45,512 bases of DNA from Micavibrio sp. UBA2705. Its GTDB lineage: Bacteria; Pseudomonadota; Alphaproteobacteria; Micavibrionales; Micavibrionaceae. The notes below the pieces were generated by a model that saw nothing but the letters and a program-made list of their open reading frames with translations, did not search any database and was not told the origin of the DNA. Position 1 is the stretch's first letter. Each line of letters begins with the position of its first letter. A program made the position numbers and the translations under genes. Positions 9,501 through 16,969 of this stretch are shown one piece after another. Location of the stretch: contig DELD01000056.1 of the NCBI GenBank assembly GCA_002354205.1, positions 1 through 45,512 on the forward strand, read 5' to 3'.

Positions 9501-12372
9501 ATGGTTAGGGACATCCATCGTGCCGAACTGGAACCAAGTTGAGGGCATTGCGCCGCGCGGTGAAATTCGCCATGCGCAAAGCAATACATGCCTGTTTTGG
9601 ACGAGCCGTGGACCGCAACAATCTCCAGATCCATATGCTTTGCAAGATTGCAGCGGCGGTAGTGATCCAGACTATTACTACCGTTATTCAACTAATCATG
9701 CGCAGATACAGGTGCTTGACCAAAATCACACCGTCGCCCTTAATGGTGCCGCGCCATGGGGGGGCTGGGATATTTATGGCTGTATCGGGCTTGTAGGCCC
9801 CAATAGCGATAATGTGATGGCCCGTCACTGCTGGCCGCATCTTATTTATGAAGAAAGCAAATGGAAAATCTATGCAGTAATTAATGGCGCGCTTGATAAG
9901 TCAAACGCCATTCCCTTAAAAGACATTTTAGCGAAGCATGAATATGTCTTTGAAAATCTTCACAGTGGTAAATGTTTGTCTACGGGCAGCTATAGCCGCC
10001 CTGCGTCTGCATTATTAGGATCTATCTCTCCGCCCACTGACCAGACATATTTAAGTAAGGTCGAAAGCTGTACGGGGCTGCTTGGTAAAGTTAAAGCGCA
10101 AGTGAAATTTAGGGGCTACGCGCCAGATAGCCTCGCGCAGCTTGCTTTAGACAAAGCAGCACAGAAAGAGCAGCGTGAGTGGAGAGCTGCGCGCTATAAG
10201 ATGCTGGAGAACTTACAACAATGGCAGCGTTATCGCGTGCGCGCTGAAAATGCGCATATTGATGAGGTGCGTAAAATGGCCAGTGCGATGGGGTCAAACA
10301 TACGCGAGATTCAGCGCGACCGCCAGTCACCGGGGCGCTGCGCCCATAATGAATACTGGAACCAGACCCTTAAAATATGCGCAAAAAACAGCCGAATGCT
10401 TCTAAAATACCATAGTGCTGACGGTACGCTTCAGGGCTGCCTGCAAGAAACAAGTGATTATTACGGCGCGCGCATCAAAAATAGCTGTAACATCGACAAT
10501 GAAGCAGAAGCCATTATTAATACCATGGCATTCTTTTTTGATGATCAAGGGCGCATCGTTAAGAAAAATGCGGAATTTAGAGCAAATATTCAACGTGCAG
10601 CGGATGGATTTTACTATGATATGGGTAACACAAAAATAGAAGGCAGCGATACATGCCTCATCCAAAACCGCTCAGTTGTTAAGCTTGAAGGTCAGATGCC
10701 GGTTGATTTTGGCCGCTGTAGCTCAAGCACCGCAAAGTGGAAGTTCTCACCACAAGGAGAACTTGTATCGCCTGAAGGGAAATGCCTGAGAAATTATCAC
10801 TATGAAAAGAAAGCATATAACAGGAGTAATGTACGGATAGTTGATAATTTGGTTAAAGACGACGCGCGTCTCAAAGAAATGTCTGCACACCTTACCGCCC
10901 AAAAGGCTCTCGTGATCAAGGAAAAAGAAGTTTATCGTAAGCAGCACGGCTTGCAAATGAAAGACCAACGGGTCGCTGACGAGTATTATCGTCTCTATGC
11001 GCATTACCGCATTGATGAGCTTGGCGCTGAAATTATAAGTTATCGTAATGATTTAAGAAAACAGCTCGCACTGCAATATCCAACATATGTTGTCTCGCCG
11101 CATAGTAATATGGCTTTGGTTGACTGCGCCGAAGACCCGATGGAAATGGGTAGGTTCCGCTGGATACCAACGATAGGTTATGATTTCTCAGCTAAGCAAT
11201 CTTTGCCCAAAACAGCACGAATTCAACTCGCCGCGAATGATAACTTATGTATGGGCGGTAATTTATATCTTGATGGTGATATAGAATTATTGCCTTGCGC
11301 GGCAGAAAATAAAAACCAGTATTTTGCGTTTGGCGGCACGGATGAATCGCGCTTCCTTATTTCACCGCGTAACAGTAAAACCTGCTTATATGATGCGGGC
11401 AATGGCGAAGTTGCGCATCGCGCTTGCCGCAGTAATGGCGCAGAAATGTTTATGCAGATTGACGCCGGTGCTGGCACGGTGAAATTACAAAATGCACTTT
11501 CGGGGCAGTGCCTAAGTGAAGGCAATGGCAAAATTATCCAAGCCGATTGTGACAATGCATCAACGTTTAAATTTGATGAGGTCGAAAATATTGACCAGAT
11601 CACCTTCGAACTTGATGGAGCATTGCTACCGAACATTGAAAAGACCGCCGCTGCGCAGCAAATATGGCAAACAGCAGAAAAGCGCGCAACCCTGATGTAT
11701 ATGGGCGCTTATTTAGGTCAAGGCGGCGCAATATTACAGAAAGATGATGCAGATGAAGCTGTGGTGTTGCCGCCAAGTGAACAAATCCCTTTAGAGCGTT
11801 TGCTCTCCCATATTGATAAAGACGGCAATGTCGTTTATATCCCCGCTGTGAACGCACCGAAGACGCAAATTCTTAGCTTACCCGGTTTTGAATATGGCGC
11901 TGACCATATCACTTTCGCCCATGCGCGCCGCGTGCTCTTTAATGACAAACCAACGCGTGAGCATGTCACCGACCCCTATGTGGCTAATTTCGCGGATTGG
12001 TTCTTATGGGCACATTACCAAAAAGTTTTAAATGTTGATGAAAACGGCGTTATCAAATTTTCCTATATCACAGAAGACGAAGATTTCCGTAAGGCGGCGA
12101 CTTTCAAAATGCGTCCAGTGGGCAATGCAGATGAACAAAAATTCAGCTTTGAATCTCTCGCGCAGCGCGGCAAATATCTGACGCTATCAAATGGAAAGTT
12201 GATTCTCACAGCGCAGCCAAGCGCATTGACGTTGGAAAGCACTGCAAAATGGTTTAAAAATGCAGAGCTGAATCTATCAACCATGGAGCCGCCACTACGC
12301 GCACCAAAACCGCCCTATAAGGGGTGGAAATTCCCAGACACGCCAACAAGTATTTTGAATAAAGATTATTGA
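3517..12372 (+). CDS. Giant exported multidomain protein, 2951 aa: tectonin propeller, beta-repeat body, ricin-B-like C-terminus
   Basis: A signal peptide (MYKRLSTLI..., cleavage likely after ICA near residue 25) is followed by tectonin repeats (about 26-265). A long beta-rich body (about 275-1650) carries three G-x-W-x-x-P-F/L motifs, with Trp codons at 5404, 6421 and 7432, i.e. 339 and 337 residues apart, so it is probably an array of about 340-residue repeats. A small-residue-rich helical linker follows (about 1660-1840). The last 1100 residues are cysteine-rich with ricin-B/beta-trefoil-like units (K-C-L..., C...x-K-W). Two modules begin with a matching Cys-YWN-x-x-x-K-x-C motif at about residues 1849 and 2274. 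Coiled coils lie at about 2210-2270 and 2445-2520. The sugar-binding and adhesin role is inferred from the fold types. No catalytic motif and no membrane anchor are visible. It sits 9 bases after the tectonin gene and downstream of the secretin. Confidence 0.85.
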   Translation: MYKRLSTLIAFTCLSLAAAPAPICASDWAQERALGQDVSISHGGEKWHIGQDGKAYHWRASAWQQHGSRNDFIRIDAGDAGAAALSKSGYLYLSDKNTATWTPTGIYARDVGIGGGKIWLAGAKDAKGRVTTLYADFSLSEALDWRAVKGALSALDVDPAGRAWGADAAGKLYVHTDEKGWIEDTLAPKTSDVGIGGNGALFVVGQDKDPALGGGRVYQRDPESGAWQEMTGRLEAITVTPSGQAFGANSLHWMIASNRDAASGGNNLRVEPPEIDKDIVVQGDKTLADIVGDKIPGANKVKLTGYKFTANPETAEGWVELNGSPVHAVLYTEQLEKPIIALEHASVDLGTYIAKLRETPLGSFGLMNAIFFILPDQTGDVDYASLADVPQPLQGVFKKGDYQSLFPLQLKPGVNVIGTYSPSSDANAAHVMKAFNLSQTGYAVKGHFTVEQLKNPSLSFKRRTSKAGSELKIDKKELCNAAVGAVPLSGLDLSFPLPNYSPTYAGNALSFHDARFTLKEIDGNIEPAIIAGIDFKLDKARAGISSLQMAGKLAVEGNLNIVCSGISTQTEGKISLAAATSFNAAEIKDIAFDTLGKLIETGHVKAEEEHKAAPEDKDKSEKKKQPKWGWENPFGAPFMTLHSFAVNGVFQQQEKEGALERSLALTSYSHATLDRAEIEAQGKLDFDIKQGGSVLEISDWGFHIPSTVALNDLPIVKDTPYLDEFTFGQIDVTPQEMVGTLGWGAQRLSGKAYLHIADAQGQKGSFVGRIDTLKPSHLLLPYMRDVSFPDFVENAALSPAIISFDNEGRKEWSLGTMPEKAKPLFDGLLNNGETLTLANGLTLAGITSPAKIFSGKYGDIVTKHISFGDSLMLKGAFERDKEKQRVNVALSAALNNFALKEIPETILDFKDSTLSFSDLESSILEISTDADLKLPFLGAPLSLTGSVKIEAPNENASSINVKLASTGTWDKPLNIPEFKIENIGFEAAFARNGENRTQSAAIVGDGTLRVQTGRAALITDFKDGTLDDVVFSFDGSLKVSELLKELPAAYSSVADLTLSKLLISKNAVAGDMTLQLGEKSIAGRGAIIMDDADHALFIRNDHQIKVSDIVKNVPVPLNGLTLPKGVFIIASKAASDFDAHDIPTQIYDEIFEGLVDDERIQKLNIADGLMYLTLIDVDTLPEMIKPVLKTTFGLKGEVPVAASFGGIFGGEPSFGFYTSIKDAAPSWPDFIDPFIEFKNANLDIFVQSVSGGRAVEIGISSDAWVKARRLDKPSEIQNLDTTLSLTYSVSEGNTAILAGAAIKGEWEDPLGLEGYSLNKPSLKFGQKANGTTLQIHTERATFTEGGKTKAFLFDLDTTWAGAVPTDLAVQLANVCEGKETTPGAEENAPCEDLVLSPISLARVQKSIFDLAFRSGSNLKDAIIAGLKEAPIENAGQNAEEQEAITTVKNNAATLINGFADGLNAASDGMFSLVENSPLSMIGVKNPVIYFGTPGSTPPQHPDVERPPLGFGLHVGGEFMVGIGDLDTPLAQGIYKVNLVDGYHVRGSVRAPDPFSSVYMDVSGNMPILGGPQFLRFSGNLEIPGAEVFGISLGADGHFDVTRGALSEQKAGIAADISIGGVLSRQVSMQLDGTRLTFSSPSECTDIPPLDIKGSLSLQNMTSAGVTQDIVSAFLPAVPDPVSCAQDIAEAFKNIAEGVYAGGQALINDPEGALGSLGEGLIDEGAELITDPGATLEKAKNLAQMPADTAEALAGAGISLVKMGVEQIPVLGPGAGRMIGEGFNKANELKNMAMNALTNNELTGWMSDSFGAAAGSIANAAKDAANQVGSYLGWGDDSEPPKWYGVNPLKCGAGQHYWNPVFKQCFENGSIVLFDEASRIGGKLGDCMVFDHAKPDSLRVDICGGTGFNQLHLNSATDQIETSASAYNGYKETFMGPGSMCLVRYGNTVILDSCHKNVDKTKWSYTEDMKLKNGDKCMTRNSVNRVVMGGCDTATKWLGTSIVPNWNQVEGIAPRGEIRHAQSNTCLFWTSRGPQQSPDPYALQDCSGGSDPDYYYRYSTNHAQIQVLDQNHTVALNGAAPWGGWDIYGCIGLVGPNSDNVMARHCWPHLIYEESKWKIYAVINGALDKSNAIPLKDILAKHEYVFENLHSGKCLSTGSYSRPASALLGSISPPTDQTYLSKVESCTGLLGKVKAQVKFRGYAPDSLAQLALDKAAQKEQREWRAARYKMLENLQQWQRYRVRAENAHIDEVRKMASAMGSNIREIQRDRQSPGRCAHNEYWNQTLKICAKNSRMLLKYHSADGTLQGCLQETSDYYGARIKNSCNIDNEAEAIINTMAFFFDDQGRIVKKNAEFRANIQRAADGFYYDMGNTKIEGSDTCLIQNRSVVKLEGQMPVDFGRCSSSTAKWKFSPQGELVSPEGKCLRNYHYEKKAYNRSNVRIVDNLVKDDARLKEMSAHLTAQKALVIKEKEVYRKQHGLQMKDQRVADEYYRLYAHYRIDELGAEIISYRNDLRKQLALQYPTYVVSPHSNMALVDCAEDPMEMGRFRWIPTIGYDFSAKQSLPKTARIQLAANDNLCMGGNLYLDGDIELLPCAAENKNQYFAFGGTDESRFLISPRNSKTCLYDAGNGEVAHRACRSNGAEMFMQIDAGAGTVKLQNALSGQCLSEGNGKIIQADCDNASTFKFDEVENIDQITFELDGALLPNIEKTAAAQQIWQTAEKRATLMYMGAYLGQGGAILQKDDADEAVVLPPSEQIPLERLLSHIDKDGNVVYIPAVNAPKTQILSLPGFEYGADHITFAHARRVLFNDKPTREHVTDPYVANFADWFLWAHYQKVLNVDENGVIKFSYITEDEDFRKAATFKMRPVGNADEQKFSFESLAQRGKYLTLSNGKLILTAQPSALTLESTAKWFKNAELNLSTMEPPLRAPKPPYKGWKFPDTPTSILNKDY

Positions 12373-12541
12373 TGCAAAGAGAGTGGTTATTTTTTTACCT
12401 GCTGCCCCTGCTATTTCTGCACGTAAAACCGATAAAGTTGATGGCCTTAGAGTGCTTTTGGCGATTTACGCTGACGATGTACAGCGATATATGGCATAAT
12501 CATCCTTTGTGATCGCCTAACGCCATAAATTTGAAAAGGAA

Positions 12542-12566
12542 GGAACTTTTTTGCTGAAAACTTGTT
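12542..12566 (+). promoter_or_regulatory. EcfG-type stress promoter for the PQQ sugar dehydrogenase
   Basis: GGAAC at 12542-12546, 17-base spacer, GTT at 12564-12566. A start site near 12574 would leave a short leader with AGAGGTGG just before the ATG at 12590. A TTG at 12551 lies inside this promoter and so cannot be the start. Confidence 0.65.
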
Positions 12567-12589
12567 GGTTTGCTTTTAAGAGGTGGAAA

Positions 12590-13735
12590 ATGATGTATCG
12601 ATTACAGTTGTTTGTTTGCGCATTTGCTGTTTTGGTTGGAGGTTGTGCGCAGGCTGAGGATAACAGCCCAGCCATATCCTCTGCGCAAGCAGATTTTCGT
12701 GTGATCACGGTTGCGAATGGTTTGAAGCATCCATGGTCTTTGGCGTTCTTGCCGGATGGCTCTTATCTGGTGAGTGAGCGGCGAGGAAAGCTCTGGCGGA
12801 TTGCACCAGACGGACAAAAAACAGAAATTATCGGCGTTCCAGATGTTTATCATGAGGGGCAAGGCGGCTTGTTGGATATAGCCTTAGCGCCGAAGTTTTC
12901 CGATGGCGGGCACGTGTATTTTTCTTATGCGGCCACGGCAGAGAACAACGAAGACATTGCCAATACCGAAGTGGCGCGAGCAGAGCTTAATTTACAACAA
13001 AACCGTTTAACGGATCATCAGGTAATATTTAAAGCACAGCCTAAAGTCGAAGGAGCTAATCACTGGGGCAGCCGCTTGTTGTTCGCGCCTGATGGCATGC
13101 TTCACATTACTTTGGGCGAACGCTTCGACTATAAGGAAAAGGCGCAGGACCCCACCAATCATTTAGGAACAACAATTCGTATAAAACCTGATGGCAGCGT
13201 GCCGGCGGATAACCCATTTGCAGATGGTACGCAGGGCGATCCGAAGGTCTTTACCTATGGTAACCGCAATGTACAAGGCATTGCTGTACATCCCGAGACC
13301 GAAGAAATATGGGCGCACGAGCACGGCCCTAAAGGCGGGGATGAGATCAACATCCTTAAAGCGGGCGCGAATTATGGCTGGCCTGCCGTGACCTTTGGTA
13401 TTTCTTATTGGGGCCTAGAAATCTCTGATAAAACCAGCGCACCAGATATGGAAGACCCGATTTTACAGTGGACGCCATCAATTGCGCCCAGTGGTATGGC
13501 CTTTTATATGGGCGATAGATTCCCTGAGTGGAAGGGAGATTTGTTTGTAGGGGCATTAGCGCATAAACATTTGCGCCGTTTGGAGTTGAGTGGTCGTAAT
13601 GTCACGGAAGAAGAGGAGCTGCTTAAAGACGCAGGCGCGCGCATCCGCGATGTAAGGCAAGGGCCGGATGGGTATATCTATATCCTCACAGATGAAACTG
13701 ATGGGGCACTTCTGCGCTTGGAGCCTCTTGACTAA
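12590..13735 (+). CDS. yliI: PQQ-dependent aldose (sugar) dehydrogenase, YliI/soluble-GDH family, putative lipoprotein
   Basis: This is a six-bladed quinoprotein propeller that oxidises aldoses at C1 in the periplasm with bound PQQ. Family landmarks are visible: EGQGGLLDIALAPKF, GANHWGSRL, a repeated GNRNVQGIAVHPE, and W-A-H-E-H-G-P-x-G-G-D-E-I-N followed by GANYGWP, which carry the PQQ and Ca2+ ligands. The N-terminus MMYRLQLFVCAFAVLVGGC looks like a lipoprotein signal with a VGGC lipobox. Cleavage after AQA is an alternative. ATG 12590 is chosen because AGAGGTGG lies just upstream and a stress-type promoter covers the alternative TTG. PQQ synthesis genes are not in the window, so cofactor supply is unknown. 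About 380 aa is normal for the family. Confidence 0.88.
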   Translation: MMYRLQLFVCAFAVLVGGCAQAEDNSPAISSAQADFRVITVANGLKHPWSLAFLPDGSYLVSERRGKLWRIAPDGQKTEIIGVPDVYHEGQGGLLDIALAPKFSDGGHVYFSYAATAENNEDIANTEVARAELNLQQNRLTDHQVIFKAQPKVEGANHWGSRLLFAPDGMLHITLGERFDYKEKAQDPTNHLGTTIRIKPDGSVPADNPFADGTQGDPKVFTYGNRNVQGIAVHPETEEIWAHEHGPKGGDEINILKAGANYGWPAVTFGISYWGLEISDKTSAPDMEDPILQWTPSIAPSGMAFYMGDRFPEWKGDLFVGALAHKHLRRLELSGRNVTEEEELLKDAGARIRDVRQGPDGYIYILTDETDGALLRLEPLD

Positions 13736-13867
13736 GGTGCTTTACGCAGCTGACAAGTCTCCAATTGCCGCTTTGTTTCAGCGGGGGGCTATTCGCGGTT
13801 TTCCCGTTATGAATACACTCTAGATAGCCGACAAGACGGTGCGATAGGGTAAATACATTCACCAGTT

Positions 13868-15052
13868 TTATTTTTCTATTATGTGTTTCTTCTTATTTTG
13901 ATTGGCCCAAAGTAACACAGATATGCCAAAGGCGGCGGATAATACCGAACCTGTAAGCACGCCTAACCTAACCGCTGAAATGTTATCAATGGTTTCAAAG
14001 GCGAGCGTCCCAATAAATAAACTCATAGTGAAGCCAATACCCGTTATTAAAGATAAGCCAAAGAATTGTAGCCACGTAACGTTTCTTGGTAACTGACACA
14101 ATTTCAAAGTAGCGGCAAGATAAGTAAAGCCGAAGACGCCTATTGGCTTGCCTAGAAACAAACCTGTTATAACCCCCATTGTAATGGGTTCAGCAAATGT
14201 TTCTAATGTGAGGCCTTTGAAAGAAAGCCCAGCATTCACAAATGCAAATAAAGGAATAACGCCAAAGACGACCCAAGGGTGCAGAGCGTGCTCCATGACC
14301 TTTAAAGGTGACTTGCCGTTCTCATTTTTTAGGCGTAAGGGAATAATTAGTCCTAAAGCAACGCCTGCTATAGTTGCATGGATGCCTGATTTGAGTACAC
14401 AAGCCCAGATAAAGAAGCCTAGCATCGCATATGGCCCCAGCTTCGTGACACCTTTTTTATTTAATATAAATGCGGCGAATAGGCCCAAGCCAGCAAGGCC
14501 GAGGGAGATTAGTGAGGTATCGGCAGTATAGAATATTGCAATAATCATAATAGCAGCCAAGTCATCAATAATTGCGATCGCGACTAAGCAAATTTTCAAT
14601 GTGCTCGGAACGCGGTTGCCGAGAAGTGTTAATACACCCAGTGCAAACGCTATATCTGTTGCTGCGGGAATAGCCCAGCCGCTAACAGTCTCAGGGCTTT
14701 CATAGTTAAAGTAGAAATAAATGAGCGATGGGACAATTACGCCGCCCAGAGCCGCAATAACGGGCAAGCTAAGTTGTTCACGTTTGGACAGGTGCCCTTT
14801 TAAGACCTCCCGCTTAATTTCAAGGCCCACAAGCAAGAAGAAAATAGCCATTAACCCATCATTTATCCAAAGAAGTAATGGCTTATCAATCTTGAACGCG
14901 CCAATTTGTAACAATACGGGCGTGTCTTTAATAGCATCATATATGCGATATAGTGATGTGTTCTCCATCACCAGCGCCAAAATAGTTGCAACAATTAACA
15001 AAATGCCTGCGGCAAGGCTAGATTTGAAGAATTTGGCTATGATATGGGTCAT
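13868..15052 (-). CDS. nhaA: Na+/H+ antiporter NhaA
   Basis: The protein is 394 aa with about 12 hydrophobic segments and the unmistakable NhaA core: WINDGLMAIFFLLVGLEIKR in the N-terminal half, AIPAATDIAFALGV with Asp133, and the IIDDLAA pair Asp163-Asp164 that carries ion exchange. NhaA sits in the inner membrane and exports Na+ (or Li+) for protons, giving salt and alkaline tolerance. It is monocistronic and convergent with the sugar dehydrogenase gene. Its divergent neighbour is a response regulator across a 339-base gap. No EcfG-type site is visible upstream. Confidence 0.97.
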   Translation of the reverse strand: MTHIIAKFFKSSLAAGILLIVATILALVMENTSLYRIYDAIKDTPVLLQIGAFKIDKPLLLWINDGLMAIFFLLVGLEIKREVLKGHLSKREQLSLPVIAALGGVIVPSLIYFYFNYESPETVSGWAIPAATDIAFALGVLTLLGNRVPSTLKICLVAIAIIDDLAAIMIIAIFYTADTSLISLGLAGLGLFAAFILNKKGVTKLGPYAMLGFFIWACVLKSGIHATIAGVALGLIIPLRLKNENGKSPLKVMEHALHPWVVFGVIPLFAFVNAGLSFKGLTLETFAEPITMGVITGLFLGKPIGVFGFTYLAATLKLCQLPRNVTWLQFFGLSLITGIGFTMSLFIGTLAFETIDNISAVRLGVLTGSVLSAAFGISVLLWANQNKKKHIIEK

Positions 15053-15391
15053 TTTCTTCCGTACCTTTATAAAATAAGTTATGGGTTGTTTTTAGCGCGA
15101 ATATAAGTGGTTACGCAAGAGTGTATGCAGGCAACGATAAATTGTACTTGTTGAAAAAATGGCGTGTTTTTACTTGCGTGTCTATGACGTATACTAAAGA
15201 TTTCTGCAAAGTTGTTGTTCTGGTGTTGTGTGTAACAAATTGTTTTGCATGGTTTTATAGCGTGTATCTGGGGTTTTGATGTATGCTTTAGTATTTGACT
15301 GCAAACTTAATATAATTATCCGTAACTCTATTTTTATGTATAATAAAGGATAGGTTTGAGGGCACGAACAAGCCAAAGAGCGGAGAGCATA
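15053..15391. other. Intergenic region between nhaA and the response regulator
   Basis: This is an AT-rich 339-base gap holding the divergent control regions of nhaA and the response regulator. No convincing gene is seen on either strand: the 60-codon frames present lack a ribosome binding site and have improbable composition. The only site worth naming is a weak sigma-70-like promoter near the right end. Confidence 0.5.
15316..15344 (+). promoter_or_regulatory. Possible sigma-70-type promoter for the response regulator
   Basis: TTATCC at 15316-15321, a 17-base spacer and a perfect TATAAT at 15339-15344, about 48 bases ahead of the start codon at 15392. The -35 is weak. Confidence 0.35.
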
Positions 15392-15802
15392 ATGTCAATT
15401 TGTATATTAATCGTTGATGACTGTGATATTTCACGGTTCGTTGCCAAATCCTTAATTTTAAATGTTGAGCCAAAGGCGAAAATATTAGAGGCGTATGATG
15501 GCCAAGAAGCTCTAGATATCCTTCAAGAGACCGATTCTTTACCGCATATTACGTTTTTAGATTTAAATATGCCAGGTATGGACGGCTTTACATTCCTAGA
15601 AGAAAATCAGCGCGCAGCTATATTAGATAAAAATATCGTCGTCCTTTCTTCTTCGCGCCGGCCTGATGATATACGAAGATGCAAAGGGTTTAATAGCGTT
15701 GCGGATTACATAAGCAAACCCTTAAGTGAGGAAAGCATCATAAGTACTATTCATGCCCTGTTGCCAGAATCTCTAGGGCATTCTGTGGTGAGCCCCTCAT
15801 GA
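15392..15802 (+). CDS. Single-domain response regulator (CheY-like receiver)
   Basis: The 136-residue protein is one receiver domain and nothing else. It shows the acidic pair in ILIVDDCDIS, the phosphoacceptor Asp in FLDLNMPGMDG, the switch Ser in VVLSSS, and the Lys in YISKPL. The start at ATG 15392 is supported by GCGGAG seven bases upstream; the longer frame from 15356 lacks a site. With no output domain it must act by protein contact or in a phosphorelay. The CHASE kinase begins 63 bases downstream on the same strand and is the obvious partner. That kinase is interrupted, so the regulator may now be orphaned or served by another kinase. Confidence 0.9.
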   Translation: MSICILIVDDCDISRFVAKSLILNVEPKAKILEAYDGQEALDILQETDSLPHITFLDLNMPGMDGFTFLEENQRAAILDKNIVVLSSSRRPDDIRRCKGFNSVADYISKPLSEESIISTIHALLPESLGHSVVSPS

Positions 15803-15865
15803 TTGATACTAAGTGAAATTTCCATTATAATGGTGCTAGCTTTGTAAAATCTAAAAAGATATATT

Positions 15866-16954
15866 ATGCGCAAAACAGACATCTCTCTTTCTCATGAACT
15901 TGAGGCTGAAGCTTCAAAAATAAAATCAGGAACGCGCCTGCACTGGTATCACTGGTTTGTCATACTCTGCTCGGCATGTATTACGATTTATGCCTCTAGC
16001 GTTACAAAACAGCAAGAAGAACGCCGCGCGCTTAAAATCTTTGAAGAACAATCACAAAATATAGTAGACCTTGTTAAAGAGCGGATGGAAAAGTATGAAA
16101 TGGCACTTTCTTCCGCTAAGTCTGCGATTAAGGCCAATAACGACCGAACAGATTATGCGCATTGGAAGCGTTACAGTAACGACTTTCATATCAGTAATAA
16201 ATACCCTGGCATTAATGGTATTGGCGTTATATATAACATTCTCCCTGATGCGCTGCCGGACTATTTAAAACGTGAGCGCGCAATGCGCCCAGATTATAAA
16301 ATTCATCCACCGCATAAACAGCGTGAATATTGGCCGATCACTTATATTGAACCCGAAGCCATAAATATGAAGGCGGTTGGGCTTGATATGGCGTATGAAG
16401 AAAACCGTTACAATGCATTGAAAAAAGCGCGCGATACAGGGCAAGCGCAGGTGACGGCGCCAATAACGCTTGTGCAAGATAATGAAAGTACGCCAGGGTT
16501 TTTGTTTTATGTACCATTTTATAAAGGCGACACATCACATGATACGAGAGAGCAGAGAAGAGCGAATGTTTTAGGGGCTGTTTATGCGCCTTTCATATTC
16601 AAAAAGCTGATCGCAGGTACATTAAGTGCGGATGCGCGCCGTTTAAAGATTAAGATTTCCGATGGCGATACCATATTATATTCTGAAATATCATCAGCTG
16701 AGAATGACGCCCTTTATAAAGTTCAAAAAAAGGTGCATGTTTACGGGCGCGTATGGGTTTTTGACATCGTTAGTGATGCGGCGTTTGATCAATTAAATAT
16801 ATCGAGTAAATCGCTCTATGTCTTGCTTATCGGTGGCCTTGTCGAAGCTTTGCTTATCTCTGTGTTCTTGCTTTTGGTTCGTTCCAATAAAAAGGCTGTA
16901 AATTTTGCGATGCGTATGAATGAAGGCTATAAAGAAAAAGCGCTTTCATTATAA
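15866..16954 (+). CDS. CHASE-domain sensor kinase, N-terminal part ending at an in-frame TAA
   Basis: The 362 residues contain a transmembrane segment (about 28-46), a periplasmic CHASE ligand-binding domain (about 80-290, with INGIGVIYN and GFLFYVPFY) and a second transmembrane segment (about 315-335). A signalling helix then ends YKEKALSL at TAA 16952-16954. The very same frame continues past the stop with IANDELEEFAYRTSHDLRAP, the expected linker and H-box of a histidine kinase. The full-length gene was therefore a CHASE-HisKA-HATPase kinase of about 590 residues. A single base change from AAA, CAA or GAA to TAA would explain the break. As it stands the product is a membrane sensor without a kinase core, unless the stop is read through. 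Confidence 0.82.
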   Translation: MRKTDISLSHELEAEASKIKSGTRLHWYHWFVILCSACITIYASSVTKQQEERRALKIFEEQSQNIVDLVKERMEKYEMALSSAKSAIKANNDRTDYAHWKRYSNDFHISNKYPGINGIGVIYNILPDALPDYLKRERAMRPDYKIHPPHKQREYWPITYIEPEAINMKAVGLDMAYEENRYNALKKARDTGQAQVTAPITLVQDNESTPGFLFYVPFYKGDTSHDTREQRRANVLGAVYAPFIFKKLIAGTLSADARRLKIKISDGDTILYSEISSAENDALYKVQKKVHVYGRVWVFDIVSDAAFDQLNISSKSLYVLLIGGLVEALLISVFLLLVRSNKKAVNFAMRMNEGYKEKALSL

Positions 16955-16969
16955 ATAGCGAATGATGAA

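Noticed and set aside
12551..12589. TTG start extending the sugar dehydrogenase by 13 residues
   Set aside because: It falls between the -35 and -10 of a well-formed promoter, so it would not be in the transcript; a better ribosome site precedes ATG 12590.
14148..14531. 127-codon plus-strand frame within nhaA
   Set aside because: It is antisense to highly conserved nhaA; its Lys/Pro-rich composition is a strand artefact.
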